A stretch of DNA of 64,000 bases from Clostridiales bacterium (GCA_003150355.1 QAMJ01000020.1:124001-188000); one strand, 5' to 3'; positions 16,278-25,268 are shown, numbered from the stretch's first letter. The notes: generated by a model not told the origin, from the letters alone. Numbers and translations are program-made.

Positions 16278-17780
16278 TCAGTTGGTTACAAGCTCCAGAA
16301 TGACCGGCAGAGCTGCATCGTATATGGGATAGGCAACGAAGCACACTGCGATGATGCAGAGAATGGAAGCGATGATGCCGTACTTGATGCAGTAGTTCAC
16401 TCTGACCTTAGGCAGGGAGCAGCAGTAGCCCATAACGGGGTTTGCGGACGGGAGCATGAAGCCGGAGTTGCAGATCATTGCAACGCACATGCACATTGCC
16501 AGCGGGTTGCAGCCGCCGAGCAGCGCCGCAACGGGAACGAATGCATTGATAAGGGACGCGGAAGCGGTGTTGGACATGAAGTTCGTGAGCACGCCGACAA
16601 TGACGATAGCGATCCAGCAGAACACGAGTCCGGGCACACCGATGTGGACCATTGCTCCGCCGACTCTGTCCTGTATCCAGGGCATAACGCCGTAATCGGA
16701 CTTGCCGAGGAAGGAAGCCATGCCCATCAGGGCGGCCATCATCAGCCATGCGCCCCAGTTGATCTTCTTGCAGGCGTCCTTCAGGTCGAGCAGCGGACGG
16801 CCTTCGATATGGACTATGGAGCAGACGGCGATGATAAGCAGGGGAGGAGCGTAGGTACCGAGGTTGTTGAGCATGGAGCCGAATGCTTCCAGCCCGGGGA
16901 TCTTCATGATGGTCTGCGGGAATACCCACATGATGATGAGAACGATGAACGCAACGGCAACGCCCTTCTCACGCTTGGACATGGGAGGCAGAGTGCTCTT
17001 GAGCGCGTCGATATCGAGAGCGCCGAGCTTGGAAACGTCTGGCTTCTGGATGAAGCGCAGCTCGAGCATGACCAGAACGAACTGGGCAAAGCAGCCGAGC
17101 AGACCGCAGATGCAGACGGTGAGCACGCTGGGCTCGAAGCCGAGCAGGGACAGACCCAGACTCATGCCGAGCAGAACATTGACATGTGACATTGGCGTTG
17201 AGCCTTGGTTTATCTGGTCGACCCAAGCCATCGTACAGTACATCGCTTCAGGCAGTTCGTCGTCATCGCCGTCGGCGCCGGTCATTGCCAGCATCTCCTC
17301 TGCGATGGAGAGGAAGATAGCAAAAACGGCGGAGGAGGTGACAAAGGCGGAGAGCACCCAGACGGAGAACATGAACGCGATCATGATCATCCAGGGCTTG
17401 CCCTTGAGGAACTTGCGGGTGACGAAGAACAGCGCGATCCTGCGGCTAAGGCCGGTCTCGCTGAGGGCGACGTTGAACATGAGCATGAACGCAACGAAAA
17501 CGGTCATGCCGTGGCCGAAGCATTCCTTGAGCGCGACGGTGCCTGTGCAGTAGCCGGTAGTGCCGAGCATGAAGCAGGCAAGGATGCTGGGCCAAGTGGT
17601 GCTGACGGTCGACCAGAGGAATATGGTCATGACAAATATTCCAAGGAGTCTCATGCTCTGCTGAGTCAAGGGCTCGCTATACGGGAGAAGATAACCGATA
17701 ACAATATAGATGCACACGCCGATCAGCGTGAAGATAAGGCTCTTTTTGTAACCGGCATCGAGTTTTATTGTTCCTTTCAT
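16278..17780 (-). CDS. DASS/SLC13-family anion transporter (2)
   Basis: A 500-residue paralogue of the downstream transporter; long blocks are identical (for example Y-C-T-G-T-V-A-L-K-E-C-F-G-H-G-M-T-V-F-V), so a tandem duplication is clear. It keeps the S-N-T-A-S-A-S and S-A-N-P-V-M-G motifs. Small differences in the second S-N-T motif (A-S-G-T against A-S-A-S) may alter specificity. The two could act as separate permeases or as a heterodimer. The pair is bracketed by two hairpins, which suggests separate control of transporter mRNA. Confidence 0.85.
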   Translation of the reverse strand: MKGTIKLDAGYKKSLIFTLIGVCIYIVIGYLLPYSEPLTQQSMRLLGIFVMTIFLWSTVSTTWPSILACFMLGTTGYCTGTVALKECFGHGMTVFVAFMLMFNVALSETGLSRRIALFFVTRKFLKGKPWMIMIAFMFSVWVLSAFVTSSAVFAIFLSIAEEMLAMTGADGDDDELPEAMYCTMAWVDQINQGSTPMSHVNVLLGMSLGLSLLGFEPSVLTVCICGLLGCFAQFVLVMLELRFIQKPDVSKLGALDIDALKSTLPPMSKREKGVAVAFIVLIIMWVFPQTIMKIPGLEAFGSMLNNLGTYAPPLLIIAVCSIVHIEGRPLLDLKDACKKINWGAWLMMAALMGMASFLGKSDYGVMPWIQDRVGGAMVHIGVPGLVFCWIAIVIVGVLTNFMSNTASASLINAFVPVAALLGGCNPLAMCMCVAMICNSGFMLPSANPVMGYCCSLPKVRVNYCIKYGIIASILCIIAVCFVAYPIYDAALPVILELVTN

Positions 17781-17813
17781 TTCTCTACTTTTCCTTAAAT
17801 CAATTTTTTGCTT

Positions 17814-17847
17814 TTCCTGAACCTGCCGGGAGGAGCAGGTTCAGGAA
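17814..17847 (-). promoter_or_regulatory. intercistronic hairpin before second transporter
   Basis: Perfect 13-bp stem (17814-17826 with 17835-17847), 8-base loop. On the minus strand the stem is followed by AAGCAAAAAATTG, with no T-run, so it is not a standard terminator. Confidence 0.6.
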
Positions 17848-17864
17848 GTTTACGGGAAAAGAGC

Positions 17865-19085
17865 TTACTTCTTCCTCTTGGCGAGGACCTTTTCGGTCCA
17901 TTCGTTCTCAAGGGCGATGATCTCGCTCTCGGTCATGCCAAGCTGGGAGAGATAGAAAATGTTGTCCTCGCCGAGGTCGGGGGCGCGTCCGGTGACAGCC
18001 GGAGTCTTGGACATCTTTATCCAAGGCCCGCGAACCTTAGCGGTGCGGTGTTCGGTAAAGCTCGGAGGAGTCTCGACCTCGACAAGAGTGCCGCGCTCCC
18101 ATAGGACTTTATCGGTGACAACGTCGTCGGTGGTGAAGATCTTGCAGCAGGCGATGCCGGCCTTTTCCATAATGGCAAGCGGTTCGTCAATGCTCTCGAA
18201 GCTCTTTAGCCAGGGCTCGATATTGCTTACAAGATAGTCGATATTTTTGACGCGGTCGACATTTGTGGCGGTAAGCGGGTCGGTCTCAAGATCGGGCCGG
18301 CCTATCGTCTCGCAGAACTTGGTCCATGCCTTGTTCGTATATGCGGCGATGATGCAGCTCTCGCCGTTGTTGCCGCAGTAAATGCCGTAGGGCGCCATGT
18401 TGGGATAGTGGTTGCCGGTCCTGGTCGGATGAGTGCTGAGCGTGGCAGCCTGCTCGATCATCGAGTTGATGGCGACCATGCCGTCGAGCAGCGAGATGTC
18501 GACGTGCTGGCCGACGCCGCTGCGCTCTCTGTAGAACAGCGCGCTCGCCACGGACAGAGCCGCGTTGAGGGAAGCGACGTAGTCGCTGACCGTGGTGCCG
18601 ATCCTTGTGGGGGTGCCGCTGCGGTCGCCGGTGAGGTCCATGATGCCGCTCATCGCCTGAGCGATGATGTCAAAGCCGGGCTTCGTCTTGTAGCCGCCGG
18701 TCTGCCCGCAGGCGGAGATGGAGACATACACGAGCCGGGGATTGATCGCGGAGAGCGTCTCATAGTCCAGACCGAACTTTGCCATGTGACCGGGCTTATA
18801 GCTCTCGACCAGAACGTCGGTCGTTTCGATCATCTTCTTGATGATATCCGCGCCGCGCGGATCGGCAAGGTCGACGGTCACGGACTTCTTGCCTCTGTTG
18901 GAGAACAGATGGAAGATGGCCTGTCCGTCAAGACGGGGAGCTATGGAGCGTATATCGTCGCCGTCCACGGGGCGTTCTATTTTGATGACCTCCGCGCCGA
19001 AGTCGGCAAGGATGGCCGTAGAGCCGGGGCCGGCGAGATTGCTGGTAAAGTCGAGCACTTTGATGCCGCTGAATATTGCGTCCAT
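17865..19085 (-). CDS. CaiB/BaiF-type CoA-transferase (family III)
   Basis: A 406-residue family III CoA-transferase. The N-terminal L-D-F-T-S-N-L-A-G-P, D-F-G-A-E-V-I-K-I-E-R-P and R-G-K-K-S-V motifs bind CoA. The probable catalytic aspartate is D168 in T-T-V-S-D-Y-V-A-S-L. Enzymes of this family move CoA between carboxylates without free intermediates and serve carnitine, bile acid, oxalate and phenyllactate pathways. AGGAGG lies before the ATG. It follows the crotonase gene by 11 bases. Confidence 0.92.
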   Translation of the reverse strand: MDAIFSGIKVLDFTSNLAGPGSTAILADFGAEVIKIERPVDGDDIRSIAPRLDGQAIFHLFSNRGKKSVTVDLADPRGADIIKKMIETTDVLVESYKPGHMAKFGLDYETLSAINPRLVYVSISACGQTGGYKTKPGFDIIAQAMSGIMDLTGDRSGTPTRIGTTVSDYVASLNAALSVASALFYRERSGVGQHVDISLLDGMVAINSMIEQAATLSTHPTRTGNHYPNMAPYGIYCGNNGESCIIAAYTNKAWTKFCETIGRPDLETDPLTATNVDRVKNIDYLVSNIEPWLKSFESIDEPLAIMEKAGIACCKIFTTDDVVTDKVLWERGTLVEVETPPSFTEHRTAKVRGPWIKMSKTPAVTGRAPDLGEDNIFYLSQLGMTESEIIALENEWTEKVLAKRKK

Positions 19086-19096
19086 ATTTCCTCCTA

Positions 19097-19885
19097 TCAG
19101 TTACCGTGAAATTCCGGTTTTCTCTTCTCGAGAAAAGCGTTGACGGCTTCGGGATAGTCGCGTGTCATTTCGCATTCGCCCTGAAGCTCTACCTCGCTCT
19201 GGTTGATGAGAGCAAACTCGTTGAAGTTCGTGCGGTTTATAAGGGCCTTGATATTCGCGTAGGAAACCGTGGGGCCGTTGGAATACTTGCGGATGTACTT
19301 CTGTACCGTCTCCTCAAGCTTGTCCGCCGGGACCGCCTCGGTGAACATTCCCCAGTCGGCGCCCTGCCTGCCGTTGAAGCGCTTACCGGACATCAGAAGC
19401 TCGGTGGCCCTGACGTAGCCGACAGCCTTCGTGAGGAAGTAGGAGCAGCCGCAGTCGGGGATGAAGCCGATGTTGACAAAAGCGAAGGTGGCGGTGGAGG
19501 CTTCGTCGATGATCGTGAAGTCGCACGCCATTGCAAGGGCAATGCCCGCACCGGCGATGGCACCCTCGATATATGCGAGGGTCGGCTTTTTCACGTTCCT
19601 GAGGCGGAGCGTTGCGTCGCCGAGAGCGCGGCAGGCCTGACGGGTACCGCGGATGTTGTTGTCGATGCGGTACTTCATAGCGCCGAGATCGCCGCCGCCG
19701 CAGAAGTTGCCGCCCGCGCCGCGGATGACAACCATGCGGATATCGTCGTCGTAATCGCTTTCATCGAAGCAGTACATCAGCTCGGGGGCGACGTCAACAT
19801 TTATGGGGTTGCGCTTCTCCGGACGGTTGAGCGTGATGTATGCCACATGGTCTTTTTTCTCAAAAAGAATATATTTCAGATCCAT
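19097..19885 (-). CDS. enoyl-CoA hydratase/isomerase, PaaG-like active site
   Basis: A 262-residue crotonase-fold protein. The oxyanion hole regions are F-C-G-G-G-D-L-G-A-M and I-E-G-A-I-A-G-A-G-I-A-L. The first catalytic Glu of classical hydratases is replaced by Phe (T-F-A-F-V-N-I-G), whereas I-P-D-C-G carries an aspartate at the position used by PaaG-type isomerases. The second Glu position has A-T-E-L-L. This favours isomerase, or a lyase/hydratase with altered chemistry, over standard syn-hydration. It sits between the dehydrogenase and the CoA-transferase, 15 bases after the former. Confidence 0.85.
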   Translation of the reverse strand: MDLKYILFEKKDHVAYITLNRPEKRNPINVDVAPELMYCFDESDYDDDIRMVVIRGAGGNFCGGGDLGAMKYRIDNNIRGTRQACRALGDATLRLRNVKKPTLAYIEGAIAGAGIALAMACDFTIIDEASTATFAFVNIGFIPDCGCSYFLTKAVGYVRATELLMSGKRFNGRQGADWGMFTEAVPADKLEETVQKYIRKYSNGPTVSYANIKALINRTNFNEFALINQSEVELQGECEMTRDYPEAVNAFLEKRKPEFHGN

Positions 19886-19900
19886 CGGCTCTTATTTGAA

Positions 19901-21055
19901 TTAGGCCTTCGGCTCGGCGCAGAGGTCGTTGCCGACGATCATGCGCTGGATCTGGTTGGTGCCTTCGAAGATCTGGTACAGCTTAGCGTCGCGGAAGCGC
20001 TTCTCAACGGGGTACTCACGGCTGTAGCCGTTGCCGCCGAGGATCTGGACTGCGTCCTCGCAGACCTTCATGCCGGTGTCTGCTGCGAAGTACTTCGCGG
20101 CAGAGGCTATACGGCCGTCTCTGATGCCCTGGTCGGCGCACTTGCAGACATAGTAGGTGAACTGCCTTGCGGCGTTGAGTCTGGTGTACATATCGGCGAG
20201 CATAAAGCTTACGCCCTGATTCTTGCAGACGGGCTTGCCGAAGGTCGTTCTCTTCTTTGCGTACTCAACTGCGCACTCAAGCGCGTACTGAGCGTTGCCG
20301 ATGGCGCCTGCGCCGGAGGAGGGACGGGTGTAGCCCAGAGAGGTCATTGCCAGACCGAAGCCTTTGCCTTCTGCACCGAGGAGGTTGGCGACGGGGACCT
20401 TGACGTCCTCGAGGACGATGTCGTTGGTAGCGGAAGTGCGGAAGCCCATCTTGTCCTCGTGCTTGCCGATGGACACGCCGGGGGTCTTCATATCGACGAG
20501 GAATGCGGAGATGCCCTTGCCGCGCAGGCTCAGGTCGTAGCTGGCGAAGAACACGCCGAAGTCCGCATCTTCAGCCGCGGTGATGAAGCTCTTGCGGCCG
20601 TTGAGAACGAAGTACTCGCCCTCGCGCTTGTAGGTGGTGGTCAGGGAGCTGGCGTCGGAGCCGGCGTTTGCCTCGGTCAGAGCGAAGCAGCCGCGTCCGC
20701 CGGAAGTCAGGCGGTCGGCGATCCACTTCATCTGCTCTTCGGTGCCTGCGACCTTGACGGGGACGGAAGCCATGTAGCAGACTGCAACGTTTCCGGAGAA
20801 GCCGGCGTCGCCGCGTGCGAGCTCTTCCTTGATGAGCGCGTTCTCAAAAATGGAACCGCCAAGTCCGCCGTACTTCTCGGGCAGAGTGAAATAGGTAAGA
20901 CCCATCTCGTAGGCCTTCTTGAACAGGTTGTTCATGACTGCCTTGTCTACGTCTATAGAAGCAGTCTGGGGAATGATCTCCTTGTCCGCAAAATCTCTGA
21001 CCATGGCTCTGAGATCCTGCTGCTCGGGTGTGAGCAAGTATCTGTCGTCTCTCAC
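19901..21055 (-). CDS. acyl-CoA dehydrogenase
   Basis: A 384-residue acyl-CoA dehydrogenase. FAD-binding segments F-A-L-T-E-A-N-A-G-S-D and K-S-F-I-T are present, with the C-terminal R-D-A-K-L-Y-Q-I-F-E-G-T-N-Q-I-Q. The glutamate in F-E-G-T is the expected catalytic base of short-chain enzymes. GTG at 21055 is taken as start since GGAGG lies eight bases upstream; a TTG at 21070 overlaps that site. First gene of the minus-strand operon. With EtfAB it either oxidises an acyl-CoA or, in the CaiA/CarC manner, reduces an enoyl-CoA. Confidence 0.93.
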   Translation of the reverse strand: MRDDRYLLTPEQQDLRAMVRDFADKEIIPQTASIDVDKAVMNNLFKKAYEMGLTYFTLPEKYGGLGGSIFENALIKEELARGDAGFSGNVAVCYMASVPVKVAGTEEQMKWIADRLTSGGRGCFALTEANAGSDASSLTTTYKREGEYFVLNGRKSFITAAEDADFGVFFASYDLSLRGKGISAFLVDMKTPGVSIGKHEDKMGFRTSATNDIVLEDVKVPVANLLGAEGKGFGLAMTSLGYTRPSSGAGAIGNAQYALECAVEYAKKRTTFGKPVCKNQGVSFMLADMYTRLNAARQFTYYVCKCADQGIRDGRIASAAKYFAADTGMKVCEDAVQILGGNGYSREYPVEKRFRDAKLYQIFEGTNQIQRMIVGNDLCAEPKA

Positions 21056-21279
21056 AATAAAAACCTCCAATTAGAATTTTTGTTTGCGGCGGACCGTGTC
21101 GAGACCTGCCGCGCCAGTTTTTATCAACTTAGCTGTTGACATTATATTCACATATTCGGCAAAAAAGCACGGGAGAAAACTTGAGCTTTTTTTGTCAGTT
21201 TTTTCAATTTTATCAAAGTGTGAATTTTTTCTCAACGCGGTGCGAAAAATTGTCCTTCTTTTGTCAAGCGGAGGTAATA

Positions 21280-21317
21280 AAAGACCGGCCTGTCCCGGGC
21301 GGGACAAGCCAGTCTTT
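21280..21317 (-). terminator. terminator of the regulator gene
   Basis: A 17-base imperfect stem, 21280-21296 with 21301-21317, followed on the minus strand by TTTTATT. It lies between the regulator and the operon it presumably controls. The 21071-21279 stretch between it and the dehydrogenase gene is AT-rich, with TATAAT on the minus strand at 21139-21144 but no good -35. Confidence 0.65.
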
Positions 21318-21377
21318 CTCTGTGTTCCCGTGCGTATCAACGCACGCATTTTGATTTAACAGGTATGCAGCACGCTT

Positions 21378-22808
21378 TCAGCCTATGGAATTGATCAAAG
21401 CCTGAATATACTGTTTTGCTTCTGTGCCCTCCATGCAGTATTTCTTGAAAACTGAGCAGTCCTCAAGCAGCGTATCAAATGTTGTAATGAAGCTGAGGAC
21501 CATATCCTTGGAGCTGAAGAAGTATATTTTCGAATCCTCCGGCGTTGCTGCGCGCTGTATCGCCGAGAAGCTGTTTGCGCTGCCGCGCAGGGTGATCAGG
21601 TTCCTGCCGCTTGGTATGACGGGGTTCTTGTCGTCCAGCAGGATGAGCCGGAGAGTATCGCCGTCGTCTATCTTTTTCAGCAGGCCGTTGAGATGGAGCT
21701 TCCGGAGCTCCGGAGGGACGTTCGTGAGCTTATAATCAAGCGTCATGACGCCGTTGTGTGCATAGTTTGCTATCGCGCTTTTATACATCAGGACCGTTTT
21801 CTTGTTCCGGTTCACCTTATGCTGAAGCGCAATATATTCCTCCGATATCCCGCATTCCGTGCGGAAGCGCTCAAGCACCTCATCGTCCATGTAGAGCGCG
21901 GTCATTACCGAGGAGATCTGCCGCACAAAGCCGTGTATGACCATTTCAAGATCGCTCCGGTCACGCAGATAGACCTCGTGCGGGATGCGGATGATGGAAT
22001 TATAGTTTGCCCTTCCGTATGCGCGCAGCGCGGAGTAGGTGCGTTCATTCAGGCTGGCGTCCGAGGAGAGCACGACCGAGCCGAGATCGGAATCAAGGTC
22101 GGGGTTGACGGTGAGCAGGTACTGATTCTTGACGACGAAGGCGTTATATAGCCTGTGGCGCGCCGCCTCGAGGAAGGACATATCGTCATAGTTATTGTTG
22201 TTCATGATCCTGACGATCATCTTGAATAGGTTCAGGTCAAACTTTTTGCCCTTGTTCACCCAGAGTATCTGGAGCTTTTTGTTGTAGCAGTTCTGATTAT
22301 CAAAGAGAAGATCGCCCCAGAAGCTTGCGAAGAAGTCGTTGAAAATGCATGGCTCCACCGCCATTATCACTGATTTTTCCCGGCAGGTCTCGACGTTTGT
22401 GGAGCTTAGATATTGCCCGAGCATCTGTTTATTGAAGGACGCCACCGGGCATATAACGCCTTCGGATGCGCTGATCGCCTGCTCCTCACTCACGCCGGTA
22501 TTGACTGCCTGTTTCAGCAGGCAGTTTTCAAGAAACTTCTGGAGGGCGAACATCCTGTTCTCGTTGCCCTCGGGCGCTCTTTCGTGAAGCGCGCTGAATA
22601 CCCTTGAAATGTTCCTGTCGCCGCACTCAAGGAAGATATACTCGCACATCTTCCTTATAACGGTATCGTACGATTTAGGAGACGGCGCGGATTTTCCGCT
22701 TTTCCATTTACTTATATAAGAAGCATCGTATCCTATATAGTTGGCCATGCCCTGAGTTGTGACGTTTGAATTTGCAAAAATGATAGTCAACGCAGTGCAA
22801 AAGTCCAT
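21378..22808 (-). CDS. HTH regulator with large unknown sensor domain
   Basis: About 476 residues. The first 65 form an XRE-like helix-turn-helix (T-T-Q-G-M-A-N-Y-I-G-Y-D-A-S-Y-I-S-K-W-K-S-G). The rest (about 100-476) is a large soluble domain without motifs I recognise. The second ATG (22808) fits the GGAGGAG site; the first (22817) is only two bases from it. A consensus promoter lies upstream. Position between two divergent CoA gene sets makes it their likely local regulator, perhaps sensing the substrate or its CoA ester. The function of the large domain is unknown. Confidence 0.7.
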   Translation of the reverse strand: MDFCTALTIIFANSNVTTQGMANYIGYDASYISKWKSGKSAPSPKSYDTVIRKMCEYIFLECGDRNISRVFSALHERAPEGNENRMFALQKFLENCLLKQAVNTGVSEEQAISASEGVICPVASFNKQMLGQYLSSTNVETCREKSVIMAVEPCIFNDFFASFWGDLLFDNQNCYNKKLQILWVNKGKKFDLNLFKMIVRIMNNNNYDDMSFLEAARHRLYNAFVVKNQYLLTVNPDLDSDLGSVVLSSDASLNERTYSALRAYGRANYNSIIRIPHEVYLRDRSDLEMVIHGFVRQISSVMTALYMDDEVLERFRTECGISEEYIALQHKVNRNKKTVLMYKSAIANYAHNGVMTLDYKLTNVPPELRKLHLNGLLKKIDDGDTLRLILLDDKNPVIPSGRNLITLRGSANSFSAIQRAATPEDSKIYFFSSKDMVLSFITTFDTLLEDCSVFKKYCMEGTEAKQYIQALINSIG

Positions 22809-22856
22809 TTTTTTCATCTCCTCCTGCCTAATAGTTTAGGTAATTTAATTAAGACA

Positions 22857-22885
22857 ATTATAGTCACAATGACGCATATTGTCAA
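22857..22885 (-). promoter_or_regulatory. consensus promoter of the regulator gene
   Basis: On the minus strand, TTGACA (22885-22880), 17 bases, TATAAT (22862-22857): a perfect consensus pair. The GGAGGAG site and start lie about 40 bases downstream. More TTGTCA-like half sites occur at 22910-22917 and upstream of the second crotonase at 25245. Confidence 0.8.
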
Positions 22886-22937
22886 TAAAAAGTCAAAAAA
22901 TGCAGAGTTTGTCAATTTTGTTCATGTGACGTCCGAT

Positions 22938-22993
22938 TGAATCACGCTCCCGCCGAATGATTCACTTGCATAAATCCCGCTCTGTCTTATAAT
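22938..22993 (+). promoter_or_regulatory. promoter and inverted-repeat operator of the plus-strand CoA unit
   Basis: TTGCAT at 22966-22971 and TATAAT at 22988-22993 with 16 bases between. Just upstream is a perfect 7-bp inverted repeat, TGAATCA (22938-22944) and TGATTCA (22958-22964), spaced by 13 bases, placed where an activator would bind. The leader to the GTG at 23096 is about 95 bases. Confidence 0.6.
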
Positions 22994-23095
22994 CTAAGCA
23001 TGTCAAAATTTCTCCAATGTCCCGCCGCGAAAGCACCGGTGCATTATAGGGTGAAGTTCGTGATAACATTCAATAAAAGGAGTTGAGCTAAACAA

Positions 23096-24667
23096 GTGAA
23101 AAACAAATACTTCAATACCGCTCGCGAAGCGGTCGACGCGCTCGTAAAGGACGGAGACGTTATTGCTCTGGCGGGTGTGTCCAGTTCCTGCGTAGCAAAG
23201 GAACTCGCCTTCGCGACTGAAGAACGTTTTCTCGAAACCGGGTCCCCCAAGAACCTTACGATAATGTCCACCTCCGCCCCTATCGACGGCATCAATATGT
23301 TTGCGCACGACGGTATGTGCTCCAGAGCAATTCTTGGACACTTCAACAGCAATAAGGCTTTTATGCAGTTTGTTGCTGACAACAAGTGCAAGTGCTGGAA
23401 TCTTCCCCAGGGTCTGCTTGCAATAATGTACAGAAGCGCAAGCGCCGGTGAAAAGGGCCTTCTCACCAAGGTCGGCCTCGGCACCTTCGTCGATCCCCGC
23501 CATCAGGGCGGCAAGTCCAATGAGATCACCACAGAGGATCTCGTGAAGGTCGTCGAGATGGACGGCGAGGAGTACCTCTGGTACACCGTCACAGCTCCAG
23601 ATGTCGCTTTCATCCGCGGCTCCGTCGCAGACGAAAAGGGCAACGTTTCCCTCGGCGACGAAATGTACTGGGCGGACGCGCAGTATGTTGCTCGCGCCAC
23701 TCACGCCAACGGCGGTAAGGTCATCGTCCAGGTCCGCGACTATGTCAAGGCCGGCTCCCTCGCGGCGCATGATGTCCAGATCCCCGGCATCCTTGTCGAC
23801 GGCATCGTCACCACCAAGGACGTTGAGAAGTTCCACAGAATGACTCCCGGCACGAGATTCAGCAAGTACCTCCTCGGCGAGGAAAAGATGCCGGATGTGC
23901 TCATCCACTCCGCTCCCAAGCCCCTCGATGAGAGAAAGATAATCGGCCGCCGCGCCGCGATGGAAGTCAAGGCAGGCATGAATATAAACATCGGCTTCGG
24001 TATGCCAGAGGTCGCCTCCGCGGTCATGACCGAAGAGGGCGTCGCGAACCATATCACGCTTGTTGTTGAGCACGGTCTTGTCGGCGGCGTGTCCGCTCCC
24101 GGCGAGCGCTTTGCAGTTCACGTGAACTATGACGCTCTTGTCGATGAGCCCAGCCAGTTCGACTTCTTCCACTCCGGCGGCATCGACATCTCCATGCTCG
24201 GCAACGCCCAGACCTCCCAGCGCGGCGATGTCAACGTCCATAAGTTCGGCAAGCTGCCCAGCGGCATCGGCGGCTTCATAGACATAGTCACCGCTACCAA
24301 GACCATTATCTTCTGCGGCACCTTCACCGCAAAGGGCCTTGTTGAGCATGTCGAGGACGGCAAGCTCGTTATCGACAACGAAGGCTCCATCAAGAAGTTC
24401 GTCGCGGATCTGCCGGAGATCTCCTTCAACGCCGGGTACGGCATCAAGAACGGCTGCCGCGTCATGTACATCACCGAGCGCGCCGTGTTCGTCCTGACCG
24501 ACAAGGGCATCATGCTCACCGAGTATGCCCCCGGCATCGACGTGCAGAAGGACATCATCGACTGCATGGACTTCACCCCGCTCATTTCCCCCGACCTCAA
24601 GGTCATGGACGAGCGCATCTTCAGACCCGAAAAAATGGGTATCGTGGACGAGCTCGAGCTCGACTGA
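23096..24667 (+). CDS. family I CoA-transferase, Pct/YdiF type
   Basis: A 523-residue single-chain acyl-CoA:acetate/3-ketoacid CoA-transferase. It joins the alpha-like (about 1-270) and beta-like (about 285-520) halves of family I enzymes. The catalytic glutamate is in V-V-E-H-G-L-V-G-G, after G-F-G-M-P-E-V-A; the covalent glutamyl-CoA intermediate forms there in this family. GTG start behind AGGAG. It is the first gene of the unit diverging from the regulator. It could recycle CoA from acetyl- or propionyl-CoA onto the pathway acid, making a second CoA-loading route beside CaiB and the ligase. Confidence 0.9.
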   Translation: MKNKYFNTAREAVDALVKDGDVIALAGVSSSCVAKELAFATEERFLETGSPKNLTIMSTSAPIDGINMFAHDGMCSRAILGHFNSNKAFMQFVADNKCKCWNLPQGLLAIMYRSASAGEKGLLTKVGLGTFVDPRHQGGKSNEITTEDLVKVVEMDGEEYLWYTVTAPDVAFIRGSVADEKGNVSLGDEMYWADAQYVARATHANGGKVIVQVRDYVKAGSLAAHDVQIPGILVDGIVTTKDVEKFHRMTPGTRFSKYLLGEEKMPDVLIHSAPKPLDERKIIGRRAAMEVKAGMNINIGFGMPEVASAVMTEEGVANHITLVVEHGLVGGVSAPGERFAVHVNYDALVDEPSQFDFFHSGGIDISMLGNAQTSQRGDVNVHKFGKLPSGIGGFIDIVTATKTIIFCGTFTAKGLVEHVEDGKLVIDNEGSIKKFVADLPEISFNAGYGIKNGCRVMYITERAVFVLTDKGIMLTEYAPGIDVQKDIIDCMDFTPLISPDLKVMDERIFRPEKMGIVDELELD

Positions 24668-24711
24668 AACGTGTAAGAAAATCCAATAATAAATAAAACG
24701 GAGGTATAAAA

Positions 24712-25179
24712 ATGGATTACGAATACAAACCCGCAGGCAGATACTTTGACGAATTCGAGATCGGCGAAGTTATCAACACCGCCGCACGCACCATCACCGA
24801 GGCCGACATCGTGATGTTTGCCAGCCTCACCGGCGACTTCAACCCCATCCACACTGATGAGGAGTCCGCAAAGAAGTCTCCCATGGGCACGAGGATCGCG
24901 CACGGCGCTCTGCTCGTTGCATACGCGGCCGGCCTGCGTCAGCAGACCCGCTTCATGGAAGGCACCACCATCGCTCTGGCAAGCCTGAAGGACACTTTCC
25001 TTGCCCCGACCAGAGCCGGCGACACTATCCACATCCGCATCGAAATCACCGATAAGAAGCCCTCCAAGTCCAAGCCCGATCGCGGCCTGCTCATCTACAG
25101 GAGCGATGCGATCAACCAGAACGGCGTTACCGTCCTGTCTCAGGAAGTCACCGTTATGCTCAAGCGCAAGCCCGAATAA
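24712..25179 (+). CDS. MaoC-like (R)-enoyl-CoA hydratase
   Basis: A 155-residue hot-dog-fold protein. The R-hydratase signature is visible as F-A-S-L-T-G-D-F-N-P-I-H-T-D, with catalytic Asp and His, followed by A-H-G-A-L-L. It would add water to a trans-2-enoyl-CoA to give the (R)-3-hydroxy product, or the reverse. It follows the CoA-transferase by 44 bases with GGAGG at the start, and a terminator follows. Confidence 0.9.
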   Translation: MDYEYKPAGRYFDEFEIGEVINTAARTITEADIVMFASLTGDFNPIHTDEESAKKSPMGTRIAHGALLVAYAAGLRQQTRFMEGTTIALASLKDTFLAPTRAGDTIHIRIEITDKKPSKSKPDRGLLIYRSDAINQNGVTVLSQEVTVMLKRKPE

Positions 25180-25195
25180 ATCAACTCTCAAATTC

Positions 25196-25224
25196 AAAAG
25201 AGCCGGCGTTCTGCCGGCTCTTTT
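25196..25224 (+). terminator. terminator between maoC and second crotonase
   Basis: AAAAGAGCCGGC (25196-25207) pairs with GCCGGCTCTTTT (25213-25224), five-base loop. T and A tracts on both sides allow bidirectional use. It sits inside the co-oriented set, so the last gene may be expressed less or separately. Confidence 0.8.
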
Positions 25225-25268
25225 GGTAAATACGGAAATATTATCAATTGTCAATAAGGAGGTCAACT

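Noticed and set aside
14868..17189. Long plus-strand open frames opposite the DASS transporter genes
   Set aside because: The translations are His/Asp/Glu-rich shadows typical of the reverse complement of membrane protein genes. The minus-strand genes have ribosome sites and conserved motifs.
23003..24349. Minus-strand frame of 448 codons opposite the CoA-transferase
   Set aside because: Shadow frame of a high-GC gene with a recognised family on the plus strand.
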